This document shows positions 55,686-64,000 of a stretch of 64,000 nucleotides of DNA, piece after piece. The position numbers were made by a program, and so were the translations under genes. The notes beneath the pieces were generated by a model. That model was given only the letters and a program-made list of their open reading frames with translations. It was not told where the DNA came from and made no database searches. Every line of letters starts with the position of its first letter. The first letter of the stretch is position 1. This DNA is from Cognatishimia sp. F0-27 (lineage in GTDB: Bacteria; Pseudomonadota; Alphaproteobacteria; Rhodobacterales; Rhodobacteraceae): contig NZ_JAFMPQ010000018.1 of assembly GCF_020667845.1 (NCBI RefSeq), forward strand, positions 35,082 through 99,081, given 5' to 3'.

Positions 55686-57544
55686 CGGCGGCCACGCGGC
55701 CTCTCGCCCGCGCGCTGGGAATCGTTCCGCGCTACACCGATCAGACCGGGGAGCGGCGCACGACAGGTGTGGACAGCGCCCGCGCGCTGATCGCGGCGAT
55801 GGGGGTCGATCCTGCTGCCAACGCACGGGACGTCTTGGCCGATCTGCCCGAAGATCTCGTCGTGACCGCCGGTGCGGTCCCGGATTTTGAACCCGACGGC
55901 GACTGGACCCTGACCTTCGAGAACGGCGCGCAGCGCGAGGGGCGCGGGGCACTGCCCGCCCTGCCGCTTGGAATCCACCGGCTTGAGACCGGCTCAGGCG
56001 CGCGCGTCACGCTGCTGGCCGCGCCTCCTGCCCTGCCTCTGCCACCACGGTGCTGGGGGCTGATCGCGCCGCTTTACGGGCTGAGCGCCACCGGCGTCGG
56101 AAGCTATGGCGACCTTGGCCCGCTTCTGGACGGGCTCGGCGCTCTTGGCGCCGGGTTTCTTGGTCTCAACCCGGTGCATGCAGGTTTTCCCTGCGCGCCG
56201 GAGGTGTATTCCCCCTACACACCCTCGCACCGGCGCAGGCTCAACGCGTTGCATCTCGTTCGGGGCAGCGATGCCGCGGATCCGCTGATCGACTACGCCA
56301 TAGAGACGCCCGCGCGCGCAGCCGCGCTCGATGCCGCATACGCGGCTTTTGAAGGCGATCCAGCCTTTGACGCGTTTGTGGCCGATGAAGGAGCGGCGCT
56401 GCAGCGGTTTGCCCTGCATCAGGCGCTGTCCGAGCGCCACGGCGCGTTCTGGAACAGCTGGCCCGCCGCCTTGCGCGATCCCGAAAGCGCGCAGACACGG
56501 GCCGCGCGCGCGGAACTTGGCGCATCAATCCGGCGTCACGCGTGGTTCCAGTGGCGTGCGGAAGAGGCCTTGAGCGCGCTTCAAGCCCGCGCAAGGGCCG
56601 GTGGCATGGCACAGGGGCTCTATCTCGATCTGGCCGTCGGAACCCATCCCGACGGCGCGGAGACATGGGAAGATGCGGGCGCCTTTGCGCTTGGCGCGTC
56701 GCTTGGCGCGCCGCCCGATGCGTTCTCCGCCGACGGCCAGAACTGGCAATTGGCACCGTTCAACCCGCTCGCCCTGCGCCGGCGGGCCTACGCCCCGCTC
56801 GCCGAAACCCTGCGGCGACAATTGCGGGTATCGGGCCTTTTGCGGATCGACCATATCCTTGGCTTCGAGCGGGCTTTCTGGGTGCCGCAATGCGGCGCAC
56901 CCGGTGCCTATGTCACCATGCCGCGCGCCGCGATGCTCGCTGTGGTGCGGATTGAAGCCGCGCGGGCCGGTGCGGCGGTGGTCGGCGAAGATCTGGGCAA
57001 TATTCCGAAGGGATTGCAGGGCGCTCTGCGCGAAGCCGGCATCATGGGGTGCCGGGTCGCCATGTTTGAACGCAGTCGCTGGAAGCCTCCGGTGTTCCGG
57101 AAGGCCGACGCCTATGACGAAGCGGCAATCGCCAGTTTTTCAACGCATGATCTGCCCACCTGGGATGGATGGCTGGCAGGCGCGGACATTGCAGCGCGCG
57201 AAGCGGTCGGCGATCTGAGCGCCGAACGCGCCTCCCGGGAGACGGCCATCCGCGCCACGGAGAGCCGCGCGCTTGTGCGCCGCCTCGGGACGGCATCGGT
57301 CGACGCCATGCACCGGTTTCTGGCCGCCACCCCGGCGCGGCTTGTCGCGGTGCAGGTTGAAAATACACTCGGCATGCAGGCGCAACCGAACCTGCCGGGC
57401 ACCACAACGCAATATCCAAACTGGCGGCAGCGTTTGCCGGTTGCGGCCAACGCATTGTGCGCCACGCAAGGGCTTGCGGATGCCGCGGCCGCCATGGCCG
57501 AGGCCGGCCGCTCGGCCCGGCCAGCGGAGTCGAACAGGAAATAG
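55682..57544 (+). CDS. malQ: 4-alpha-glucanotransferase (amylomaltase)
   Basis: A 620-aa GH77 protein, somewhat shorter than the E. coli enzyme (about 690 aa). LIAPLYGLSATGVGSYGDLG near 120, LLRIDHILGFERAFW (nucleophile Asp) near 385, AAVVGEDLGNIP (acid/base Glu) near 435 and SFSTHDLPTWDG (stabilising Asp) near 490 are all present. It disproportionates malto-oligosaccharides so that phosphorylase can act on them. The ATG overlaps the glgX stop, showing translational coupling. Confidence 0.95.
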   Translation: MTAATRPLARALGIVPRYTDQTGERRTTGVDSARALIAAMGVDPAANARDVLADLPEDLVVTAGAVPDFEPDGDWTLTFENGAQREGRGALPALPLGIHRLETGSGARVTLLAAPPALPLPPRCWGLIAPLYGLSATGVGSYGDLGPLLDGLGALGAGFLGLNPVHAGFPCAPEVYSPYTPSHRRRLNALHLVRGSDAADPLIDYAIETPARAAALDAAYAAFEGDPAFDAFVADEGAALQRFALHQALSERHGAFWNSWPAALRDPESAQTRAARAELGASIRRHAWFQWRAEEALSALQARARAGGMAQGLYLDLAVGTHPDGAETWEDAGAFALGASLGAPPDAFSADGQNWQLAPFNPLALRRRAYAPLAETLRRQLRVSGLLRIDHILGFERAFWVPQCGAPGAYVTMPRAAMLAVVRIEAARAGAAVVGEDLGNIPKGLQGALREAGIMGCRVAMFERSRWKPPVFRKADAYDEAAIASFSTHDLPTWDGWLAGADIAAREAVGDLSAERASRETAIRATESRALVRRLGTASVDAMHRFLAATPARLVAVQVENTLGMQAQPNLPGTTTQYPNWRQRLPVAANALCATQGLADAAAAMAEAGRSARPAESNRK

Positions 57545-59197
<1,653 letters not shown>

Positions 59198-59226
59198 CCA
59201 CGGCTTCGGACCTTAAGGTTTCAGCG

Positions 59227-59256
59227 GGCGCCCCATTCGGGGCGCCTTTCGTTTTT
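59227..59256 (+). terminator. Intrinsic terminator of the glycogen operon
   Basis: GGCGCCCC (59227-59234) pairs perfectly with GGGGCGCC (59239-59246) around an ATTC tetraloop, followed by TTTCGTTTTT. It lies 30 bases after the pgm stop codon, between convergent genes. Confidence 0.92.
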
Positions 59257-59284
59257 GTCCTGCCTATCTTGTCAGAGCGGCGCA

Positions 59285-60835
59285 TCAGCGGAACCAACGA
59301 TCCCATCCATCAAGGTAATAGCCGACAAGCGCATGGCTCTGGATGTCATTGATGGACACGGGCACCCGGTCCATATCGGGCGCAAAAACCTGCGCGGCTT
59401 CCCAGATTTCGGGCGTCAGGAAAGCCAACCCCTCCGGCAGCTGCAATGCCCGCCGCGCCAGAGGCATCGGGGTTGCCATGGCAAAACCCCACTGGCCAAA
59501 GCTCGGCACATACACGGTGTAGGGCCGCAAACTGAGCCGCGCCGCCGGACCGCTCGGACTGCGCGTGGCCTCAAGCGTGGTGACAATCGACCAGAACGCC
59601 TCCCGTGCAAAAAGCGGCGACCCCGCTTGCGTGACCAGAACTCCGGTGCCGGACAACCGCTCGACCAGCAACGCATAGAACTCCCGGCTGTAAAGCTTTG
59701 AAAGCGCGATGGTCTTCGGGTCCGGCAGGTCGGCGATAATCACGTCATAGGTGCCGCGATCCTGTTCGGCAAATCGCCAGGCGTCCATGTTGACGATCCG
59801 CACGCGCGGGTCCGACAGGGCCCTGTCGTTCAACGGTGCCAAATCGGGGTGGTCGCGGAAAAGCTCCGTCACCCGCGGGTCGAGATCCACGAGCGTGACC
59901 GCTGCCACATCCTCGTGGCGCAGCACTTCGCGGACCGCCATCCCATCTCCCCCGCCCAGAATCAGGACCGACTTGCGCCGCGGCGCTAGCGCCATGGCCG
60001 GATGTACAAGCGCCTCGTGATACCGATGCTCGTCCATCGTGTCGAACTGGATCGACGCGTCGAGGTAGAACCGGACGCGATCCCCGAAACGGGTCAGTGT
60101 GACGGTCTGGTAAGGCGTCGCCTCCGACAGGACCACGTCATCCTCAAAGAGCTGCGCCTGCGCCACGGACACCAGCCGCTCCGCCTGGATCAAGGCCAGC
60201 AGGCTGGCAAGAACCGCCACACCCCAGAAGCCCCATTGCGCCCGCGTCGCTGCCGCCCGGAACAACCACAAGGACAACCCGGCCACGGCCAGGTTCAAAA
60301 GACCGAATACCAGGGATGCCGACATCAGGCCGAGATAGGGGATCACGAAAAGCGGAAAGGCCAACGACGCCACCAGCGCCCCGACATAATCCACCGTCAA
60401 GACGTTTTCGAACCGGAATTCCGGGGCGCCGATCTCCTTGAGCACCCGCGCGATCAGCGGGATTTCCATGCCGGACAGAATCCCGACCGCGATCAGCATC
60501 CCGTAGAGCGGAAAGGCCACCTCCCCAAGCGCGGCGTAGGTAAAGAAGAGGACCGGCGCCATGAAGCCCCCGACAACGCCAAGACAGATCTGTGCCCAGA
60601 CGAAGCCCTGCATGGCCTTTCCGACATACCGTGACAGGTAGGCGCCCACCCCCATCGAAGACAGGAACACCCCGATCACAAGCGAGAACTGCCGCACGCT
60701 GTCCCCGAGAAGGTAGGACGATACCGTTGCCGCGATCAGCTCGTAGACCAGCCCGGCAATGGCAATGATGAATGTCGCAAGCAGCAGCCACAGCTCGCGG
60801 ATCCGCACCGCGCGCTCGACAGCCTGCCCCGTCAC
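59285..60835 (-). CDS. Membrane-fused spermidine-synthase-like aminopropyltransferase
   Basis: A 516-aa protein. The N-terminal half (about 10-215) holds six to seven transmembrane helices, the first being LWLLLATFIIAIAGLVYELI. The C-terminal half is a spermidine synthase/methyltransferase-like Rossmann domain with FDTMDEHRYHEALVHPAM, VLILGGGDGMAVREVLRH, VTLVDLDPRV and the catalytic-region motif IIADLPDPKTI. Such fusions are usually annotated polyamine aminopropyltransferase, but activity is rarely shown. I prefer the GTG at 60835 (GAGGG upstream) over a TTG at 60871. It is the last gene of the DUF4178/DUF350 operon, 229 bases after the DUF350 gene with a REP element between. Confidence 0.83.
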   Translation of the reverse strand: MTGQAVERAVRIRELWLLLATFIIAIAGLVYELIAATVSSYLLGDSVRQFSLVIGVFLSSMGVGAYLSRYVGKAMQGFVWAQICLGVVGGFMAPVLFFTYAALGEVAFPLYGMLIAVGILSGMEIPLIARVLKEIGAPEFRFENVLTVDYVGALVASLAFPLFVIPYLGLMSASLVFGLLNLAVAGLSLWLFRAAATRAQWGFWGVAVLASLLALIQAERLVSVAQAQLFEDDVVLSEATPYQTVTLTRFGDRVRFYLDASIQFDTMDEHRYHEALVHPAMALAPRRKSVLILGGGDGMAVREVLRHEDVAAVTLVDLDPRVTELFRDHPDLAPLNDRALSDPRVRIVNMDAWRFAEQDRGTYDVIIADLPDPKTIALSKLYSREFYALLVERLSGTGVLVTQAGSPLFAREAFWSIVTTLEATRSPSGPAARLSLRPYTVYVPSFGQWGFAMATPMPLARRALQLPEGLAFLTPEIWEAAQVFAPDMDRVPVSINDIQSHALVGYYLDGWDRWFR

Positions 60836-60960
60836 AAACCCGCCCTCACCGCGCGGCGCGCGGCCGCGCAAGGGCGTGCCGACACGCAGGCCCGGACAAG
60901 CCGGGATCCATGTGTCTGACAGATGATAGCCTGCAAAATGCCCTCGACGCGCCCGCGCCT

Positions 60961-61011
60961 CTGTTTCTTCTGTCGCGAAATACTCCGGGGAGTGTGAGGG
61001 GCTGGCCCCTC
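60961..61011. repeat. REP-like extragenic palindromic element, copy 2
   Basis: In opposite orientation to the copy at 41121-41171: GAGGGGCTGGCCCCTC at 60996-61011 preceded by CGCGAAATACTCCGGGGAGT and CTGTTTCTTC. It lies between the DUF350 and spermidine-synthase-like genes and may form a strong hairpin in the operon mRNA. Confidence 0.75.
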
Positions 61012-61064
61012 ACGACACAGCCACCACGCGACCGGTCCCGCACCCGTCTCAGGGCGGTGCCCCA

Positions 61065-61289
61065 TCAGGACCGGATCACTGCCCCGATGATCAGGGCAAG
61101 CGCGATAAAGACCGCCCCGATCAGGATCGCCAGCGCGATATTCTGTTTTTCCTCGATTTCCTTGACCACCGAGAAATGCGTGAAGCGGTCGATGATCCAG
61201 TAAGACGCCCCCATCAGCGCCACGCCGATGAAGGTATAGATCACCGTCGAGATGAGTTCAGACAGTTGAATCGTGATGTAGGCGTCCAT
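61065..61289 (-). CDS. DUF350 membrane protein
   Basis: A 74-aa protein with two hydrophobic helices (about 8-32 and 49-71), containing LISTVIYTFIGVALMGASYW and NIALAILIGAVFIALAL. This matches a single DUF350 unit; many family members have two. It is preceded by the 52-aa membrane peptide gene, with a 22-bp gap and a good AAGGGGAA binding site. DUF350 genes recur beside DUF4178 and spermidine-synthase-like genes in many bacteria; function unknown. Confidence 0.85.
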   Translation of the reverse strand: MDAYITIQLSELISTVIYTFIGVALMGASYWIIDRFTHFSVVKEIEEKQNIALAILIGAVFIALALIIGAVIRS

Positions 61290-61311
61290 GGACGTTCCCC
61301 TTGATCTGCAT

Positions 61312-61470
61312 TTATTTCACGCGACCGCCGACAAAGGCGCCCCCGGATCCCGTGCGCACCGACCGGTCCAGATCGAAGCTCTCTCCACCTTGCCCATACC
61401 ACCCGACATAGGCCGTCCCGGCCACGGCGGTGCTGGCAAGAACAAGGAACAGAACCCGGATGATACTCAC
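61312..61470 (-). CDS. Small membrane peptide of the DUF4178/DUF350 operon
   Basis: A 52-aa product starting at GTG 61470. Residues 3-23 (IIRVLFLVLASTAVAGTAYVG) form one hydrophobic helix or signal anchor, followed by a short soluble tail ending TGSGGAFVGGRVK. Its start overlaps the stop of the preceding 46-codon frame by GTGA, and DUF350 follows 22 bases later. The clear signal-anchor pattern and operon position make it credible despite its size. No family recognised with certainty. Confidence 0.65.
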   Translation of the reverse strand: MSIIRVLFLVLASTAVAGTAYVGWYGQGGESFDLDRSVRTGSGGAFVGGRVK

Positions 61471-61607
61471 GCCGCCGCTCCTGCGGTGTTCTCTTGCGGC
61501 GCGTCATCGGCGCATACACTCCGGACCATGCAGGCACGACGCCGGCGCATCCCGTCCGGGGAAAGCTGAAAACAGCCGGTTATGCGTATCGGGCCAAGCC
61601 GCGCCAT
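61467..61607 (-). CDS. 46-aa coupled ORF, unknown function
   Basis: The ATG at 61607 is one base after the TGA of the DUF4178 gene, and the stop overlaps the next start by GTGA. The product is Arg- and Cys-containing (MARLGPIRITGCFQLSPDGM, then RRRRACM) and not obviously folded. The tight junctions on both sides support translation. Composition alone would not. It could instead be a spacer that only couples ribosomes from one gene to the next. Confidence 0.4.
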   Translation of the reverse strand: MARLGPIRITGCFQLSPDGMRRRRACMVRSVCADDAPQENTAGAAA

Positions 61608-61608
61608 G

Positions 61609-62907
61609 TCAGTCCTCGTCGCTCCAATCAGAATGCGCCCAACGGCGACGGTTGTGTATGAAAGACCCCGCCGAAAGCACCAATGCCAGCATTCCGAGCA
61701 GCACCGCAAGCACCATCGGATAATAGCCCGACGACATGCCCGTACGGGCCGAGACCTGCACCCAGGAGGCGCTCCGGCCACCGGATCCCCAGAGCCCTTG
61801 CTCCACCCCCCCGATCGACAAGGTGTATTCACCCGGGACCGTTGGCAAGAAATGCAACGATGCCGACCGCGACCCTTCCGACCAGCTGCCATCGCTGTCA
61901 CGACCGAAATAGTATTCCATGGTCCGCCCGGCCTCGAAAAGCACCTCGTCATTCGGGTCCGTCAACTCGAGATCGATATAGGCCCAGCTGTTGGACACGT
62001 TGGCAGAGAAATACAGCCCCGCAAGCTTGTCCGCCTGCGCGTCGATCCGAAAGCTGACGTCACGGGGCAACTGGTTGAGCCCGACGGTGGTCGGCTCAAG
62101 CACCAGACGTCCCGGCATGATCGCAAGGATCAACCCGATCGCCAACGCCACGGCGGCAAATCCAAGCGCGGCATTCCGCAGGAATGCTGCTTCTTTCCAC
62201 CCATGATAGGGCTGGGTCGGATGCACCCCTTTGGGCCGGAGGGTGGTTTCGGGCAGTCGAAAGGCGGCCAATGCCGACGGACCATCCAGATAGACCACAC
62301 GATGCACTTCGCGCTCTTGTCCGGTTTCGGCAAAATCGAGCATTTCGTCATCGGCCAGCGCTGAAATTGCCGTTGTCCGATCGTCGAATTGCGGTGCCCA
62401 GGTGAACTCGCCCTCGGCATAGAACACCGTTGAAACAGTGGTCGAGAGGTATTTGTAGCGCCGCCCGTCATGAAAGACGGAGGGCGGGTTTTCCGATGCT
62501 TCAACCCCGGTCGAGGACATCCAGACGGATGCGGGCGTGCCACGCACCCGTCGGGCAAAGGTCAGATGGCCATCTTCCAGCGTGAGCCACGCATAGCCAT
62601 GGGTGGGGGAATAGAGCTGGTGATCGACCCATTCCCACACCTTCCCGGCCCAGCGTTCGCGGTGGCCCAGCAATCCGATGACGGTCCATTCGACACCGTA
62701 GAGCGTGCCGCTCATCCCGATACTGAATGGCGTCTCCGGGCGCGGCGCGTCGGAGAATTTCTTCAGCGCGCGGTACCCGTCAAGCGCATCGAGCGCCGTG
62801 CCGCAATACGGACAGATATGGGTGGTGACACGGCCACCGCCGAGAACGTCGAGACCGGCTCCGCAAGTGGCGCAATCGATCGCCTTGATATCGGGTGCGC
62901 GGCTCAT
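61609..62907 (-). CDS. DUF4178 zinc-ribbon membrane protein
   Basis: A 432-aa protein. A zinc ribbon opens the protein (C12xxC15 and C32xxC35), then a DUF4178 domain spans about 58-200 (FSIGMSGTLYGVEWTVIGLL, HGYAWLTLEDGHLTFARRV). A first transmembrane helix lies near 244-265, an extracytoplasmic beta-rich domain follows, and a second helix lies near 395-418 before a short basic tail. Its ATG at 62907 overlaps the stop of the 29-codon ORF by ATGA. DUF4178 proteins lack a defined reaction; the ribbon plus membrane anchor suggests a structural or regulatory role. Confidence 0.82.
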   Translation of the reverse strand: MSRAPDIKAIDCATCGAGLDVLGGGRVTTHICPYCGTALDALDGYRALKKFSDAPRPETPFSIGMSGTLYGVEWTVIGLLGHRERWAGKVWEWVDHQLYSPTHGYAWLTLEDGHLTFARRVRGTPASVWMSSTGVEASENPPSVFHDGRRYKYLSTTVSTVFYAEGEFTWAPQFDDRTTAISALADDEMLDFAETGQEREVHRVVYLDGPSALAAFRLPETTLRPKGVHPTQPYHGWKEAAFLRNAALGFAAVALAIGLILAIMPGRLVLEPTTVGLNQLPRDVSFRIDAQADKLAGLYFSANVSNSWAYIDLELTDPNDEVLFEAGRTMEYYFGRDSDGSWSEGSRSASLHFLPTVPGEYTLSIGGVEQGLWGSGGRSASWVQVSARTGMSSGYYPMVLAVLLGMLALVLSAGSFIHNRRRWAHSDWSDED

Positions 62908-62993
62908 GCCAGATCCCACTCTTGCGCGCGCCGGCCTGTCGCATGGCCTTCAACCGGCCCGAAGGCCGTCTCGTCCGAGATCAATCCGCTCAT
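62904..62993 (-). CDS. 29-aa micro-ORF coupled to both DUF4178 genes
   Basis: Reading ATG at 62993 to TGA at 62904, the frame fills exactly the gap between the two DUF4178 genes. Its start overlaps the upstream stop by ATGA, and its stop overlaps the downstream start by ATGA. The product begins MSGLISDETAFGPVEG. No domain is recognisable. The double overlap is unlikely for random sequence and suggests real translation or ribosome hand-over; the peptide may or may not be functional. Confidence 0.45.
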   Translation of the reverse strand: MSGLISDETAFGPVEGHATGRRAQEWDLA

Positions 62994-63748
62994 CCTTTGC
63001 CCCATGGCCCGTCAAAGGAACCACCAGAGGTTCCCGCGTCCCCTGGCGGCGGTGGCGGCGGCGCCATGCCGGGCGGCGGTGGCGGCGCATCGCCGCCATC
63101 CCCCGTGCGGGCGCCTTCCCAGTCCCGCGCGCGCCCGTCAAGCACCGAGACCGTGGTTTCGAACGGATCATACCACCGCCCCAAGGACCAAGCCTGCCCG
63201 CCTTCCCAGAATTCACCGGAAAGCAGGCTGCCATCGCTGCCATTGGCATTGAGGTATTCGTAGGTTTCACCAATTTGGAGCGCCTCGCCAAACACGCCGC
63301 GCAGCGCAACACAGGTGCCTTGATCGCGCTCCGTGATCACGAAGGACTGTCCAAATGCCTGTATCCCCGAGCCGACGCGGATATTCCGCGGAACCGCGGG
63401 CCAGCGGTCCCGTGGGACAAGCACCTGCAATACGATATCGCCCTCGTCCACGGACAGCCACGCACCGCCGCCTTCGGCATCCTCGACCCAGAACTCGTCC
63501 CACCAGCCGCGCCCATAGCTGAAACGCGCATGGCCCAGAACGTCGTAGGTGTCGAGTCCCAGCGTCACCCGGTCGCCCACGTCGAACAGCAAGGGCGCAT
63601 CGAGCATCTCACCCGCCGTGCCCGCGTGCCGCAGCCGGCCGCCATCTACGTAGAGCGTGGTCGAACAAGACGGGCAGGTCAGCATCACCGCCCGCGCAAT
63701 GGCGGTCGGCACGCGGTCTCCACAATTCGGGCAATTGGCGTCAGACAT
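62990..63748 (-). CDS. DUF4178 zinc-ribbon protein with proline-rich tail
   Basis: A 252-aa protein. C6xxC9 and C25xxC28 form a zinc ribbon, followed by a DUF4178 domain at about 52-110 (VGDRVTLGLDTYDVLGHARF, GAWLSVDEGDIVLQV) and a second similar segment. The last 45 residues are a flexible tail with two polyproline runs and Gly. No membrane segment is seen. It appears to be the first gene of the operon; its ribosome binding site is weak. Paralogue of the downstream 432-aa protein. Confidence 0.8.
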   Translation of the reverse strand: MSDANCPNCGDRVPTAIARAVMLTCPSCSTTLYVDGGRLRHAGTAGEMLDAPLLFDVGDRVTLGLDTYDVLGHARFSYGRGWWDEFWVEDAEGGGAWLSVDEGDIVLQVLVPRDRWPAVPRNIRVGSGIQAFGQSFVITERDQGTCVALRGVFGEALQIGETYEYLNANGSDGSLLSGEFWEGGQAWSLGRWYDPFETTVSVLDGRARDWEGARTGDGGDAPPPPPGMAPPPPPPGDAGTSGGSFDGPWGKG

Positions 63749-63754
63749 GGTGCC

Positions 63755-64000
63755 ATGAAAGCAACGCAGCAGCGCGTTGTCCACGGCAGAAATACCACCA
63801 GTGCCGGCAAGGTGTGGTTTTCCCGCAATGGCGCGGAATGGCCAGGACCATCGGACACGCTTTGGGGGTGCTGCACGGCGGATGCCACCACCGCCCAATC
63901 CGGCTCTCTTGGGACAATCGCTCTGGACATGGGCGCGGATCCGTCTTATCGCGACGCCTTCATGCGGGGTGACAGCCTTGGAGGCACCCTGCCCTTACAA
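63755..64000 (+). CDS. Possible gene start, cut by the right edge
   Basis: From the ATG at 63755 a plus-strand frame stays open for 82 codons to the window end, with a plausible stretch LDMGADPSYRDAFMRGDSLG late on. It would be divergent from the DUF4178 operon with six bases between start codons. No family recognised and no clear ribosome binding site, so it may be chance. Confidence 0.2.
   Translation, partial: MKATQQRVVHGRNTTSAGKVWFSRNGAEWPGPSDTLWGCCTADATTAQSGSLGTIALDMGADPSYRDAFMRGDSLGGTLPLQ

Noticed and set aside
52287..55952. Very long minus-strand open frame (1221 codons) opposite glgA and glgX
   Set aside because: It lies antisense to two firmly identified enzymes, is Arg/Pro/His/Gly-rich and has no domain. 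High GC at third codon positions creates such shadow frames.

Overview
The window comes from a high-GC alphaproteobacterium, most likely a marine Rhodobacteraceae (Roseobacter-type) chromosome. The basis is codon use, secreted RTX proteins, a TRAP-type transporter, a crotonase/ligase aromatic locus, a glycogen operon ordered glgP-glgB-glgC-glgA-glgX-malQ-pgm, and palindromic extragenic repeats of a kind I associate with that family. No replication, conjugation or complete phage functions are seen.

Region 1 (1-20.7 kb) is accessory and gene-poor. A sterol-desaturase-family gene (cut by the window edge) faces a LysR regulator. Then come three large calcium-binding (RTX) secreted proteins: a beta-propeller/RTX protein (904 aa), a serralysin-like zinc metalloprotease (695 aa) and a 2799-aa beta-helix/cadherin-type/RTX giant. 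Between them lie a CarF/TMEM189-type lipid desaturase, a decayed IS5-family transposase and long stretches with no gene, including about 2.3 kb at 18.4-20.7 kb. A fourth RTX protein, with a CAP domain, lies at 37.8-39.2 kb. Three of the four end in the same roughly 230-residue C-terminal cassette, probably a type I secretion signal. No type I secretion ABC transporter is in the window.

Region 2 (20.7-33.4 kb) looks like an uptake and side-chain degradation locus for a hydroxycinnamate-like or other arylalkanoic acid. One operon encodes an amidohydrolase-2 protein, a cytochrome P450, a DmdC-like acyl-CoA dehydrogenase and an FAD ring hydroxylase. Divergent from it are an enoyl-CoA hydratase and a three-gene TRAP transporter. 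A second operon encodes a MarR regulator, an SDR dehydrogenase and a feruloyl-CoA-synthase-like ligase, with a divergent DUF3237 gene. The two divergent promoters share a near-palindromic GTTACATAG-type site that may be the MarR operator.

Region 3 (33.4-45.5 kb) holds single genes: a DMT transporter, an IS3 transposase tail, tRNA-Ser(GCT), a HAD phosphatase, an amylosucrase, the CAP/RTX protein, ychF, a MATE exporter, a DUF1007/NicO metal transport pair and a DUF2461 gene.

Region 4 (45.8-59.2 kb) is a complete glycogen synthesis and breakdown operon closed by a strong intrinsic terminator. With the amylosucrase, the cell could build alpha-glucan from ADP-glucose or from sucrose.

Region 5 (59.3-64 kb, minus strand) is a tightly coupled operon of unknown function: DUF4178, a 29-codon ORF, DUF4178, a 46-codon ORF, a 52-codon membrane peptide, DUF350 and a membrane-fused spermidine-synthase-like protein. 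The micro-ORFs are joined by ATGA, GTGA or 1-nt junctions and are easily missed. This is the least described system in the window.
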